From: Mesorhizobium sp. 1M-11
GTDB lineage: Bacteria > Pseudomonadota > Alphaproteobacteria > Rhizobiales > Rhizobiaceae
Length of the DNA stretch: 64,000 nucleotides
Direction: 5' to 3'
Assembly: GCF_001303895.1 (NCBI RefSeq)
Contig: NZ_LJSD01000011.1
Coordinates: 756,409-820,408 of the forward strand
This document shows, piece after piece, positions 43,406-51,416 of this stretch. Position numbers and translations under genes: made by a program. Positions within the stretch are counted from its first letter, which is position 1, and each line of letters starts with the position of its first letter. The notes beneath the pieces are model-generated. The model did not search any database and was not told where the DNA came from. It saw only the letters and a program-made list of their open reading frames with translations.

Positions 43406-44134
43406 TCAGCGTCCAGCGCGGGCCTCCAGTCTTTCACGCCGCGCCACCGTGACATGGCGGTTGTTCTCGATGCTGATGACGCCATCGGCGCGCAGCTTGG
43501 TGAACTGCCGCGAAACCGTCTCGATGGTGAGCCCGAGGAAGTCGGCGATGTCGGCGCGCGTCAGCGGCAGGTCGAACGTCACCTTCTCCTCGCCTTCGTC
43601 CAATGTCGGGTCGATGTGGTTGGCGATCAGCAGCAGGAAACTCGCGACCTTCTCCGAAGCCGTCTTGCGGCCAAGCGTCAGCATCCAGTCGCGCGCCTCG
43701 TCGAGCTCCTTCAGCGTCTGGCGCAGCAGGCGGTTTTCCAACTCGGGGCTCTGCTTCATCATCCGCTCGATGGCGGCCTTCGGAAAGCTGCACAGCGAAA
43801 CATTGGTCGCAGCCTCGGCATTGACGGCGCTTTCTGTCTTGAACGGACGACCGAGGAAATCGGGAGCGAATTGCAGGCCGACGATCTGCTGGCGGCCATC
43901 GGACAAGGTCTTGGTGAGTTTCACCACTCCGGCGAGCACATTGGAATAGTGATCCACCGTCTCCATGTCGCCGACAAGTTCGGCGCCCGGCTCGATAGTC
44001 TGCTTGGAAGAAGCCTTGGCGAGCGCCACCAGTTGATCGGAGTCGAGTGCGCCGCAGACACCGCGATGGCGTGCCTCGCATGCCTGGCAGAGAACCGGAA
44101 TCCCCGCCGTATGAACATCCTGTCGCAGGTTCAT
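43406..44134 (-). CDS. fnrN: FNR-type oxygen-sensing regulator FnrN
   Basis: The 242-residue Crp/Fnr protein has Cys at about positions 16, 19 and 27 (CQACEARHRGVC) plus a further Cys near 114 (VSLCSF). These are the four ligands for the oxygen-labile 4Fe-4S cluster. The C-terminal helix-turn-helix TRADIADFLGLTIETVSRQF carries the E--SR residues that read TTGAT half-sites. FixK proteins lack the N-terminal Cys cluster, so FnrN is the better name. An FNR box at 44221-44234 lies upstream, implying autoregulation, and the box is shared with hemN. Confidence 0.93.
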   Translation of the reverse strand: MNLRQDVHTAGIPVLCQACEARHRGVCGALDSDQLVALAKASSKQTIEPGAELVGDMETVDHYSNVLAGVVKLTKTLSDGRQQIVGLQFAPDFLGRPFKTESAVNAEAATNVSLCSFPKAAIERMMKQSPELENRLLRQTLKELDEARDWMLTLGRKTASEKVASFLLLIANHIDPTLDEGEEKVTFDLPLTRADIADFLGLTIETVSRQFTKLRADGVISIENNRHVTVARRERLEARAGR

Positions 44135-44220
44135 GCCGCTCGCGCCCCCGCGTTGCTTATCCCTTTCCTTTTACCCCGTCCCGTCCAGGAAATCCCGCGT
44201 CAGTTTGTCTCCGGCGCCAA

Positions 44221-44234
44221 TTGACCTGGATCAA
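44221..44234. promoter_or_regulatory. FNR box between fnrN and hemN
   Basis: TTGACCTGGATCAA is a full match to TTGAY-N4-ATCAA. Its centre is about 54 bases from the hemN ATG and about 93 from the fnrN ATG on the other strand. It can activate hemN at a class II position and also regulate fnrN. Confidence 0.82.
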
Positions 44235-44280
44235 GAACCAGATCCGGCGCGCAGGTCATGATCACCGCCAAGAGAAATCG

Positions 44281-45645
44281 ATGATTTCGAAGGCTGCCAT
44301 GCAGGACATTCTTCTCAACCGGTATTCGGCTCCGGTGCCACGCTACACCAGCTATCCGACGGCACCGCATTTCCACCAGGGCGTCACGGCGCAAACCTAT
44401 CGTGATTGGCTGACGGCACTGCCAGCCGGCAGCACGCTGTCTCTTTACGCCCATGTACCCTATTGCGACCGGCTGTGCTGGTTCTGCGCCTGCCACACGA
44501 AACACACGCTCTCCTACGGGCCGGTCCGACGCTACGTCGATGCCTTGCGACGGGAAATCAGGACGGTTGGTGCGCTGCTCGATGATCAGTGCAAAGTCAG
44601 CGCGCTGCATCTTGGCGGCGGATCGCCAACACTGCTCAGCCCGCAAGACATGATCCTGGTGGATACGGCATTGCGCACGGCGTTCCAGTTCGATCCCGAT
44701 TCAGAAATCAGCGTCGAGATCGACCCCAACGACATGGACGATGGGCGTTTCGACGCGCTGGCGGCGATAGGCATGACCAGGGCCAGCCTTGGGGTACAGG
44801 ACTTCGACGAAAGAGTGCAGCAGGCGATCAACCGTGAGCAGAGTTTCGAACAGACCCGCTGGGTGGTCGAAAGCGTCAGGGCGCGGGAAGTCTCTTCGGT
44901 CAATCTCGACGTGCTTTACGGCCTGCCGTACCAGACGATCACAACCGTCGCCCGCACCATCGAACAGGTGCTCTCATTGCGCCCCGACCGCATCGCCCTG
45001 TTCGGCTACGCGCATGTGCCGTGGTTCAAGAAACACCAGAAGATGATCGATGAGACCGCCCTGCCCGATGCCGCCGAGCGCCTCGCCCAATCGCAACTGG
45101 CAGCGGATCTGATCGCGGGCGCCGGCTATGTGGCTATCGGGCTGGACCATTTCGCATGGCCGGGCGACGGCATGGCGCGGGCTCTGGCGGACGGATCGCT
45201 CAAGCGCAATTTCCAGGGCTATACCGTGGACGGTGCCGACGCGCTGATCGGGCTGGGCGCTTCCTCGATCGGCCGGCTGCCGCAAGGCTATGTCCAGAAC
45301 ATGCCGGCGACCGGCGAGTACCAGAAACTGGTCGAGAAGGGCGAATTGGCGACGGTACGCGGCATAGCACTCACGCCACAGGACCGGGCTCGCGGCTGGG
45401 TGATCGAACGGCTGATGTGTGACCATGCCTTCTCGCGCGCCGACCTTCTGGCGCTGTTCGGCGAGGACGCGAAACCCGTCCTGCGCGACGCACACATCCT
45501 TGCCGGCGATCCCGCGAGCGGATTCGCGGCCTATGGCGGCGACTTCAGCGTCGCCGAGCAGGCCAAGCCTTTCGTGCGCTCGATCGCGGCGCATTTCGAC
45601 AGCTATCTTGCGACTGGTGCCGCACGCCACTCCGCGGCGGTGTGA
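44281..45645 (+). CDS. hemN: Oxygen-independent coproporphyrinogen III dehydrogenase
   Basis: The 454-residue radical SAM enzyme has VPRYTSYPTAPHF near the N-terminus and the cluster motif CDRLCWFC (CxxxCxxC) near residue 62. The GGGSPTLL SAM-binding strand follows, and the HemN C-terminal domain completes it. It converts coproporphyrinogen III to protoporphyrinogen IX without oxygen, supplying haem for the cbb3 oxidase. ATG 44281 is used; ATG 44299 with GAAGG five bases upstream is a good alternative. An FNR box lies upstream. Confidence 0.92.
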   Translation: MISKAAMQDILLNRYSAPVPRYTSYPTAPHFHQGVTAQTYRDWLTALPAGSTLSLYAHVPYCDRLCWFCACHTKHTLSYGPVRRYVDALRREIRTVGALLDDQCKVSALHLGGGSPTLLSPQDMILVDTALRTAFQFDPDSEISVEIDPNDMDDGRFDALAAIGMTRASLGVQDFDERVQQAINREQSFEQTRWVVESVRAREVSSVNLDVLYGLPYQTITTVARTIEQVLSLRPDRIALFGYAHVPWFKKHQKMIDETALPDAAERLAQSQLAADLIAGAGYVAIGLDHFAWPGDGMARALADGSLKRNFQGYTVDGADALIGLGASSIGRLPQGYVQNMPATGEYQKLVEKGELATVRGIALTPQDRARGWVIERLMCDHAFSRADLLALFGEDAKPVLRDAHILAGDPASGFAAYGGDFSVAEQAKPFVRSIAAHFDSYLATGAARHSAAV

Positions 45646-45661
45646 CAACCTATCCTGCTTT

Positions 45662-45702
45662 TAGAGCGTTTCCGCGTTTCCGTGAAAGACGGAAACGCTC
45701 TA
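45662..45702. repeat. Palindromic intergenic repeat, copy 1
   Basis: The arms TAGAGCGTTTCCG (45662-45674) and CGGAAACGCTCTA (45690-45702) are perfectly complementary. The inner part repeats GTTTCC/GGAAAC. The same outer arms occur at 51373-51403. It lies between hemN and the DedA gene and may end the hemN transcript. Confidence 0.75.
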
Positions 45703-45712
45703 TGGGCAGGAC

Positions 45713-46240
45713 ATGGATTTTCACGCACTGACCCAAACCGCAGTCGACTTTGTCCGGGCCAATCAGGGCTGGGGCTTCCTGGTCGTCATGGCGCTGGCCT
45801 TTGGCGAATCCCTGGCCTTCATCTCACTGCTGGTGCCGGCGACGGTCATCCTGCTCGGCATCGGCTTCCTGGTCGGAGAGAGCGGGATTTCGTTCTGGCC
45901 ACTGTGGGCCGCAGCGGCAATCGGTGCCTTCTTCGGCGACTGGCTCTCGTTCTGGATCGGCCAGAGACTGAAGCATGACGCGGTGCGCTACTGGCCGTTG
46001 TCGCGCAATCCGGGCCTGCTCGAGCGGGGCCATCGTTTCTTCGAACGCTGGGGCACGCTCGGCGTGTTCGTCGGTCGCTTCTCCGGGCCGCTGCGCGCCT
46101 CCATGCCACTGGTTGCGGGCATCTGCGAGATGTCACCCGTCGCCTTCCAGCTTGCCAATGTGACATCAGCCATGCTGTGGGCCGCCAGCATACTCGCGCC
46201 CGGGGCTTTCGGCCTCAAATGGTTGCAAGACTGGATTTGA
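45713..46240 (+). CDS. DedA-family membrane protein
   Basis: The 175-residue protein has four or five hydrophobic segments. The DedA hallmarks are FGESLAFISLLVPATVILLGIG, a GAFFGDWLSFWIG segment, and GRFSGPLRASMPLVAG, which holds the conserved F-x-R-x-x(x)-P(L)R region. DedA proteins act in the inner membrane in lipid carrier recycling and membrane homeostasis. It stands alone downstream of hemN and convergent to the ABC transporter, so no specific pathway is indicated. Confidence 0.88.
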   Translation: MDFHALTQTAVDFVRANQGWGFLVVMALAFGESLAFISLLVPATVILLGIGFLVGESGISFWPLWAAAAIGAFFGDWLSFWIGQRLKHDAVRYWPLSRNPGLLERGHRFFERWGTLGVFVGRFSGPLRASMPLVAGICEMSPVAFQLANVTSAMLWAASILAPGAFGLKWLQDWI

Positions 46241-46262
46241 GTCGCAAGACGGATCGCGCCGC

Positions 46263-47582
46263 CTATTGCGGGTTCTCCAGGCTGAACAGTTCGCTGTGCT
46301 CGTCATAGGCGAACAACTCAGCGTAGCGTGCCCAGGAGATCACCGTCTTCAGCGTTTCATCGGCATAGTCTTCGGTCATGTAGTCTTCCAGCTCGTTGCG
46401 GAAGCGCGCCATCGGCGCGACATGCGAGGGGCGTTCGTCCAACACCCGACGGATCAGGCCGATCAGCGGCACATAGGCCGAGATGTGCTCGGCAAACAGC
46501 CGCTTGCGTTCGTCCGTTTCCATATGAGCAAAACGCTTTCCGGCGTCCGTCAGTTCGATGTCGCCTTCGCTGAGCTGGGCCAGGCGCAACAGTTGCAGGG
46601 TCTCACCGAGATGGAAGATCTCGTCGGCCTCCATCTGCAGGGCACCCGCCAGCACCGGCAGGTCGGCGCGCCCCTCATAGGGCGCGGCGGCCAGCGCCTC
46701 GATCAGACCCGCCAGCACGTTGGTCGAGACATGGGTCAGCACCAAGCCGATGCCGGCGCCGGGAATGCCTTCCTTGGAAGGGGTCCGCGGTTCGGCGCGC
46801 TGCGTCATGATCGCGTAGATCGAATCGACCAGTTGCCGGAAGACCGGATCGAGGCGATTGCGCGGATGCGGCAGGTCGACCTTCAACTCGCGCGCGACGC
46901 GGCCGGGGTTGGAAGAGAAGACGAGGATGCGGTCGCACATCAGCACTGCCTCCTCGATGTTGTGGGTGACGATCAGCACCGATTTGATCGGCAGGCGGCC
47001 CTCCATCCACAGATCGATCATGTCGGTGCGCAACGTCTCGGCGGTAAGCACATCGAGCGCCGAGAACGGCTCGTCCATCAAAAGCAGGTCGGGATGCACC
47101 ACCAGTGCACGCGCGAAGCCGACACGCTGGCGCATGCCGCCCGAAAGCTCTTTTGGAAAAGCATTCTCGAAACCGTCGAGGCCGATGAGATCGATGGCGG
47201 CAAGTGCCCGAGAGCGGCGCTCGACACGATCGATGCCTTGGGCCTCCAGACCAAGTTCGACGTTCTGGAGGACCGTGAGCCATGGAAACAGTGCAAAGGA
47301 CTGGAACACCATGGCGACGCCCGAAGGCGGGCCCTGGATTTCCGAACCCCTGCACTCGGCTACGCCCGACGACGGCGCGACGAGGCCGGCGATGATGCGC
47401 AACAGCGTCGACTTGCCAGAGCCGGAGCGGCCGAGCAGGCCGACCAGCTCGCCCTCGCGGATGCTCAGGTCGACATTCTCCAGCACCGTCACATCCTTGC
47501 CGCTGCCCTTCGGAAAGGAGCGGGAGACCTGACGGATGTCGATGAGCGGCTTCTTGGCGACTTGATCCAGCATGGCAATCAT
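46263..47582 (-). CDS. NitT/TauT-type ABC ATPase with AAA-associated C-terminal domain
   Basis: The 439-residue protein has an ABC ATPase domain (residues 1 to about 255; Walker A GRSGSGKST, signature LSGGMRQRVG, Walker B LLLMDEPFSALD). A C-terminal extension of about 150 residues follows (THVSTNVLAGLIEALAAAP, GETLQLLRLAQLSEGDIELT) and resembles the AAA-associated C-terminal domain. That domain may regulate the transporter. ATG 47582 and 47573 are both possible. It lies 10 bases after the double permease gene. No substrate-binding protein is next to the pair. Confidence 0.85.
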   Translation of the reverse strand: MIAMLDQVAKKPLIDIRQVSRSFPKGSGKDVTVLENVDLSIREGELVGLLGRSGSGKSTLLRIIAGLVAPSSGVAECRGSEIQGPPSGVAMVFQSFALFPWLTVLQNVELGLEAQGIDRVERRSRALAAIDLIGLDGFENAFPKELSGGMRQRVGFARALVVHPDLLLMDEPFSALDVLTAETLRTDMIDLWMEGRLPIKSVLIVTHNIEEAVLMCDRILVFSSNPGRVARELKVDLPHPRNRLDPVFRQLVDSIYAIMTQRAEPRTPSKEGIPGAGIGLVLTHVSTNVLAGLIEALAAAPYEGRADLPVLAGALQMEADEIFHLGETLQLLRLAQLSEGDIELTDAGKRFAHMETDERKRLFAEHISAYVPLIGLIRRVLDERPSHVAPMARFRNELEDYMTEDYADETLKTVISWARYAELFAYDEHSELFSLENPQ

Positions 47583-47592
47583 CTCTGTTGGC

Positions 47593-49332
47593 TCAGGCAA
47601 GGCGCAGCCGGCGCTCGCCGAAAGCATAGAGCGGGCGCCAGACCAGACGGTTGAACAAGGTGACGAACAGGCACATGACGACGATGCCCAGCACGACACG
47701 CGGGAAATCGCCGGCGGACGTCGCCTTGGCGATGTAGGCGCCCAGGCCGCGCGCGGTGAGCTGCTCGTTGCCCCAGCTTGCCACCTCGGCGACGATCGAT
47801 GCGTTCCACGAACCGCCCGATGCCGTGATGGCGCCGGTGACGTAATACGGGAAAATGCCAGGCAGGATCACCTTGAACCACCAGCGCCAGCCGGCAATGT
47901 GGAAGCTGCGCGCCGCCTCCTTGAGGTCGCTCGGAAAGGCCGAGGCGCCGGCGATGACGTTAAACAGGATGTACCATTGCGTGCCCAGGATCATCAGCGG
48001 GCTCAGCCAGATGTTCGGGTTGAGGTCGTAATGAACGATCAGTACCACGAACACCGGAAAGGCGATGTTGGCCGGAAAGGCGGCCAGGAACTGCACCAGC
48101 GGCTGCACCTTCTCGGCAAGCTTCGGACGCAGGCCGATCCAGACACCGACCGGCACCCACAGCAGCGTCGCCAGCGCCATCAGCACGATGACGCGCGCCA
48201 GGGTGATCAAGGCATCGGTGAGCACGGTAGCGACATCCGGCCAACCGACGTTGGTCTCGAGATAGGCAATGCTGACATAGGCGCCATAGGCAGCACCCAG
48301 CGCAATCAGCCCGACCCACAGCCCGTCGAGCAGGCGCGAGCGCACCGCGCCGTTTCCGCCCTTGGCCACTCCAAAGGTCGGCATTGCGGGCAGGCGCAGG
48401 GTCCATACCGCACGCGCCAGCCAGGCAAGCGGCGTGACGAGGACACGCACCAGCCGGGCGCGGCGGAGCAGATCCAGCATCCAGGACTGCGGTGCCTCCA
48501 CTGAGGCCGTGGTCTCGAAACGGAACTTGTCGGCCCAGGCCACCAGCGGGCGAAACAGCAGCTGGTCGTAGAGGATGATGACCACCAGCATGGTGATGAC
48601 GGCATAGACGATAGCGGCGATGTTCTGCTGCTGGATGGCCAGCGCCACATAGGAGCCGACGCCCGGCAAGGTCACGGTGGTGTTGCCGACGGTGATGGCC
48701 TCGGAGGCGACCACGAAGAACCAGCCACCCGACATCGACATCATGGCGTTCCAGACCAGGCCCGGCATGGCGAAGGGCACATCGAGGCGCCAGAAGCGCT
48801 GCCAGCCGGTCAGATGGAAGCTGCGGGTCGCCTCCTCGAGATCAGCCGGTACATTGCGCATCGACTGGTACATGGAAAAAGTCATGTTCCATGCCTGGCT
48901 GGTAAAGATGGCAAACACCGAGGCCAGCTCGGCCCCCAGCACAGAGCCGGGAAACAGGTTGAGGAAGAAGGTGACGGTGAAGGTGAGGAAGCCGAGGATC
49001 GGCACCGATTGCAGAATGTCCAGCATCGGCACCAGCACCATTTCGGCGCGCCGGCTTTTCGCGGCTGCAGCAGCGTAGACGAAGGTGAAGACCGTGGACA
49101 GAACGATCGCCAGCAGCATGCGCAGCGTGGTGCGCAGCGCATAGACGGGCAGGTTGGCGGGATCGAGCGAAAGCGGGGTCGCATCGAGCGACGACAGCGG
49201 CTCGGTGGTGACTTCCGCGCCATAGGCAATCAGCACGATGGCACCAACCACCAGGAGAAGCGCCATGATATCCCATGCACTCGGCAGCACCGAGCGCCGG
49301 ATGGCCAGCGGAACGTATTTCTGGACCGGCAT
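47593..49332 (-). CDS. ABC transporter permease with two fused permease domains
   Basis: The 579-residue membrane protein is a tandem fusion of two NitT/TauT-type permease halves (about residues 20-280 and 310-579). Each has five or six TMs and an EAA-type loop: PADLEEATRSFHLTGWQRFW in the first, PSDLKEAARSFHIAGWRWWF in the second. The near-identical loops imply duplication of one ancestral permease. ATG 49332 has GGGGGTG upstream. With the ATPase downstream it would form a complete membrane complex with one polypeptide spanning both halves. The substrate is unknown. Confidence 0.88.
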   Translation of the reverse strand: MPVQKYVPLAIRRSVLPSAWDIMALLLVVGAIVLIAYGAEVTTEPLSSLDATPLSLDPANLPVYALRTTLRMLLAIVLSTVFTFVYAAAAAKSRRAEMVLVPMLDILQSVPILGFLTFTVTFFLNLFPGSVLGAELASVFAIFTSQAWNMTFSMYQSMRNVPADLEEATRSFHLTGWQRFWRLDVPFAMPGLVWNAMMSMSGGWFFVVASEAITVGNTTVTLPGVGSYVALAIQQQNIAAIVYAVITMLVVIILYDQLLFRPLVAWADKFRFETTASVEAPQSWMLDLLRRARLVRVLVTPLAWLARAVWTLRLPAMPTFGVAKGGNGAVRSRLLDGLWVGLIALGAAYGAYVSIAYLETNVGWPDVATVLTDALITLARVIVLMALATLLWVPVGVWIGLRPKLAEKVQPLVQFLAAFPANIAFPVFVVLIVHYDLNPNIWLSPLMILGTQWYILFNVIAGASAFPSDLKEAARSFHIAGWRWWFKVILPGIFPYYVTGAITASGGSWNASIVAEVASWGNEQLTARGLGAYIAKATSAGDFPRVVLGIVVMCLFVTLFNRLVWRPLYAFGERRLRLA

Positions 49333-49524
49333 GACGCACCCCCGACAGGAAGGGGAAATGGATGATTGTGAACGAAGGCTCCGTCTCATCGACGCAGCTT
49401 TCGCGCAACTCCTATTTTCAGGCGTGTGTCGGCATTGTGACCGAAGATTTCAGCCGAAGCCGAAAAGCGAACACAAGATCGTGAATGCTCGAAAAAACCG
49501 GGCAAGCAGACGGTTGGCTGGCCG
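49333..49524. other. Intergenic gap between two leftward ABC operons
   Basis: The 192 bases hold no gene that I can support. This gap should carry the promoter for the double permease operon. No obvious terminator is seen after the sugar permease stop at 49525. Confidence 0.5.
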
Positions 49525-50394
49525 TTAGCCCTTGACCGCCGAACTCACGATCGAGTCGACGAAGAAGCGCTGCAGGAAGACAAACAGGATCAGCGGCGGC
49601 AGCACGGCAAGCGTGGCGCCGGCCATGACCAACCCTGTGTTCATCGCGCCGCGATTGTAGCTCAGCAGCCGGCTGAGGCTGATGACGATCGGATAGCTGT
49701 CGGCATTGCCCTGCAGCACGGTGAGCGGCCACAGATAGCTGTTCCAGTGGTAGACGAAGGCGAATAGGGCGAGCGCCGCGATGGCCGGCGCGACGGTGGG
49801 CGCCACGATCTTGAACAGGATGAGCAGTTCCGAGGCGCCGTCCATGCGTGCGGCGTCGATCAGGTCGTCCGGCACCCCGGCAATGAACTGGCGCATCAGG
49901 AAGATGCCGAACGCGTTGGCAAGGTTGGGCACGATGATGCCGGCAAGGCTGGCATTGAGGCCGATCGACCCCACCATGCGATAGAGAGGGATGAGCGTGA
50001 CGATCGGCGGCAGGAACATGGTAGCGAGCAGCGCCGAGAACAGCAGCGTGCGGCCGGGAAAGCTGTATTTGGCGAAGGCATAGCCGGCCATCATGGAAGT
50101 CACCAGGATGCCGGCGGTGGTGATGGTGGCAATGACGAGCGAGTTCCACATCGAGCGGCCGACATTGACCACGCCCGCCACCTTCTCATAGGCATCAAAG
50201 GTCGGGGTGCGCGGGATCCACACCGGCGGCACCTGCATGCTTTCGGCCGTCGTCTTCAGGCTGGACAGCACCATCCACAGCAGTGGGAATGCGGAAGCGA
50301 CCGCCACCAGCAGCATCAGCGTGGCAAGCAGCGCCTTGCGCCCGCTGGGGCGGCGACGCGGCAAGGTGCTCGACGATCCGGCAGCCACGCTCAT
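49525..50394 (-). CDS. Carbohydrate ABC transporter permease, MalG-like
   Basis: The 289-residue permease has six TMs. The EAA loop is FIAGVPDDLIDAARMDGASELLILFKIV in parts, and FLQRFFVDSIVSSAVKG at the C-terminus is the MalG/UgpE ending. It overlaps the MalF-like gene by 4 bases. No ATPase gene follows it. Confidence 0.9.
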   Translation of the reverse strand: MSVAAGSSSTLPRRRPSGRKALLATLMLLVAVASAFPLLWMVLSSLKTTAESMQVPPVWIPRTPTFDAYEKVAGVVNVGRSMWNSLVIATITTAGILVTSMMAGYAFAKYSFPGRTLLFSALLATMFLPPIVTLIPLYRMVGSIGLNASLAGIIVPNLANAFGIFLMRQFIAGVPDDLIDAARMDGASELLILFKIVAPTVAPAIAALALFAFVYHWNSYLWPLTVLQGNADSYPIVISLSRLLSYNRGAMNTGLVMAGATLAVLPPLILFVFLQRFFVDSIVSSAVKG

Positions 50395-51281
50395 TCGTCA
50401 TCCTTCCGGTTCATGAATGCAAACAGCGCACACACCACGACGATGAGCGAGAGCATCAGCATCACCGCCATCGCCGAACCCAATCCGCCCTGGGCGCGCT
50501 CGATGCCGACACGGCGGATATGATAGGTCAGCACATTGGTGGAGCCGACAGGACCGCCCTGCGTGATCAGCGCCACAGGTTCGAACACCTGCACGGCATT
50601 GATGATGGCGATGACGGCGCTAAACAGCAGCGTGCGGCGCAAGAGCGGCAGCGTGATGAAGCGGAACTGCTCGGTACGGTTGGCGCCGTCGAGCGTCGCC
50701 GCCTCGTAGAGGCTGCCGGGGATCTGGGTCAGGCCGGCAATGGCCAGCACGGTGAAATAGCCGACCTGCTGCCACACGTTCAAAAGCACGATCGAGATCA
50801 GCGCCGAGCGCGGCGACGACAGCCAGGGCTGCGGGCTGACGCCGACAAGACCGAGCATCTGGTTGAACGGGCCTTCGCTCGGTGAATAGAGCTTCGACCA
50901 GACCAGCGCCACCGCGATCATCGGCACCATGTAGGTTGAAAAGAGAACGGTCCTGAGCAGCGTGCCGCCACCAACATCGCGCTGGTGGACGAGCAGGCCG
51001 AACAGGACCGACAGAGGCAGGATGATGGCGACCGACAGGGCGGTGTAGATCGCCGTATTGACCAAAGCGCCCTTGAAATCGCGGCCGACCGATGTCGACC
51101 CGAAGATGTCCTGAAAGTTAGCCAGTCCGACGAAACGGGCTTCCGCGAACGGTGTCTGTGTCGACCAGTCGTTGAACGACAGCCAGACCGTCAACAGCAT
51201 CGGCAGCAGGATGAAGACACCGATCAGCGTCACGGCGGGTGCAAGCATGATGCCCGCCGAAGCGCGATAGCCATTGGTCAT
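50391..51281 (-). CDS. Carbohydrate ABC transporter permease, MalF-like
   Basis: The 296-residue permease has an N-terminal TM (APAVTLIGVFILLPMLLTVWLSF in parts) and the EAA loop IPGSLYEAATLDGANRTEQFRFITLP in parts. ATG 51281 is preferred over 51305 because GGAAGG lies 7 bases upstream. It is separated from the binding-protein gene by a repeat-bearing gap of about 135 bases. Confidence 0.9.
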   Translation of the reverse strand: MTNGYRASAGIMLAPAVTLIGVFILLPMLLTVWLSFNDWSTQTPFAEARFVGLANFQDIFGSTSVGRDFKGALVNTAIYTALSVAIILPLSVLFGLLVHQRDVGGGTLLRTVLFSTYMVPMIAVALVWSKLYSPSEGPFNQMLGLVGVSPQPWLSSPRSALISIVLLNVWQQVGYFTVLAIAGLTQIPGSLYEAATLDGANRTEQFRFITLPLLRRTLLFSAVIAIINAVQVFEPVALITQGGPVGSTNVLTYHIRRVGIERAQGGLGSAMAVMLMLSLIVVVCALFAFMNRKDDE

Positions 51282-51310
51282 CGATTGCCTTCCGAAACCC
51301 AACATGCGTC

Positions 51311-51403
51311 AGAGCAATTCCAGCAAAAGTGCGTAGCGGTTTGCGTCCGGAATTGCGTAAAAACAAAAAGTCAGAGCGTTTCCGTGAAAAACGGAAACGC
51401 TCT
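51311..51403. repeat. Composite intergenic repeat with palindrome copy 2
   Basis: The left part, 51311-51356, has arms AGAGCAATTCC and GGAATTGC. The right part, 51373-51403, has perfect arms AGAGCGTTTCCGT and ACGGAAACGCTCT around a five-base loop, the same outer arms as 45662-45702. Such composite elements are typical of rhizobial intergenic mosaics. It sits inside the sugar-importer operon between binding-protein and permease genes, where it may tune expression. Confidence 0.75.
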
Positions 51404-51416
51404 AGAACGGCTGTCA

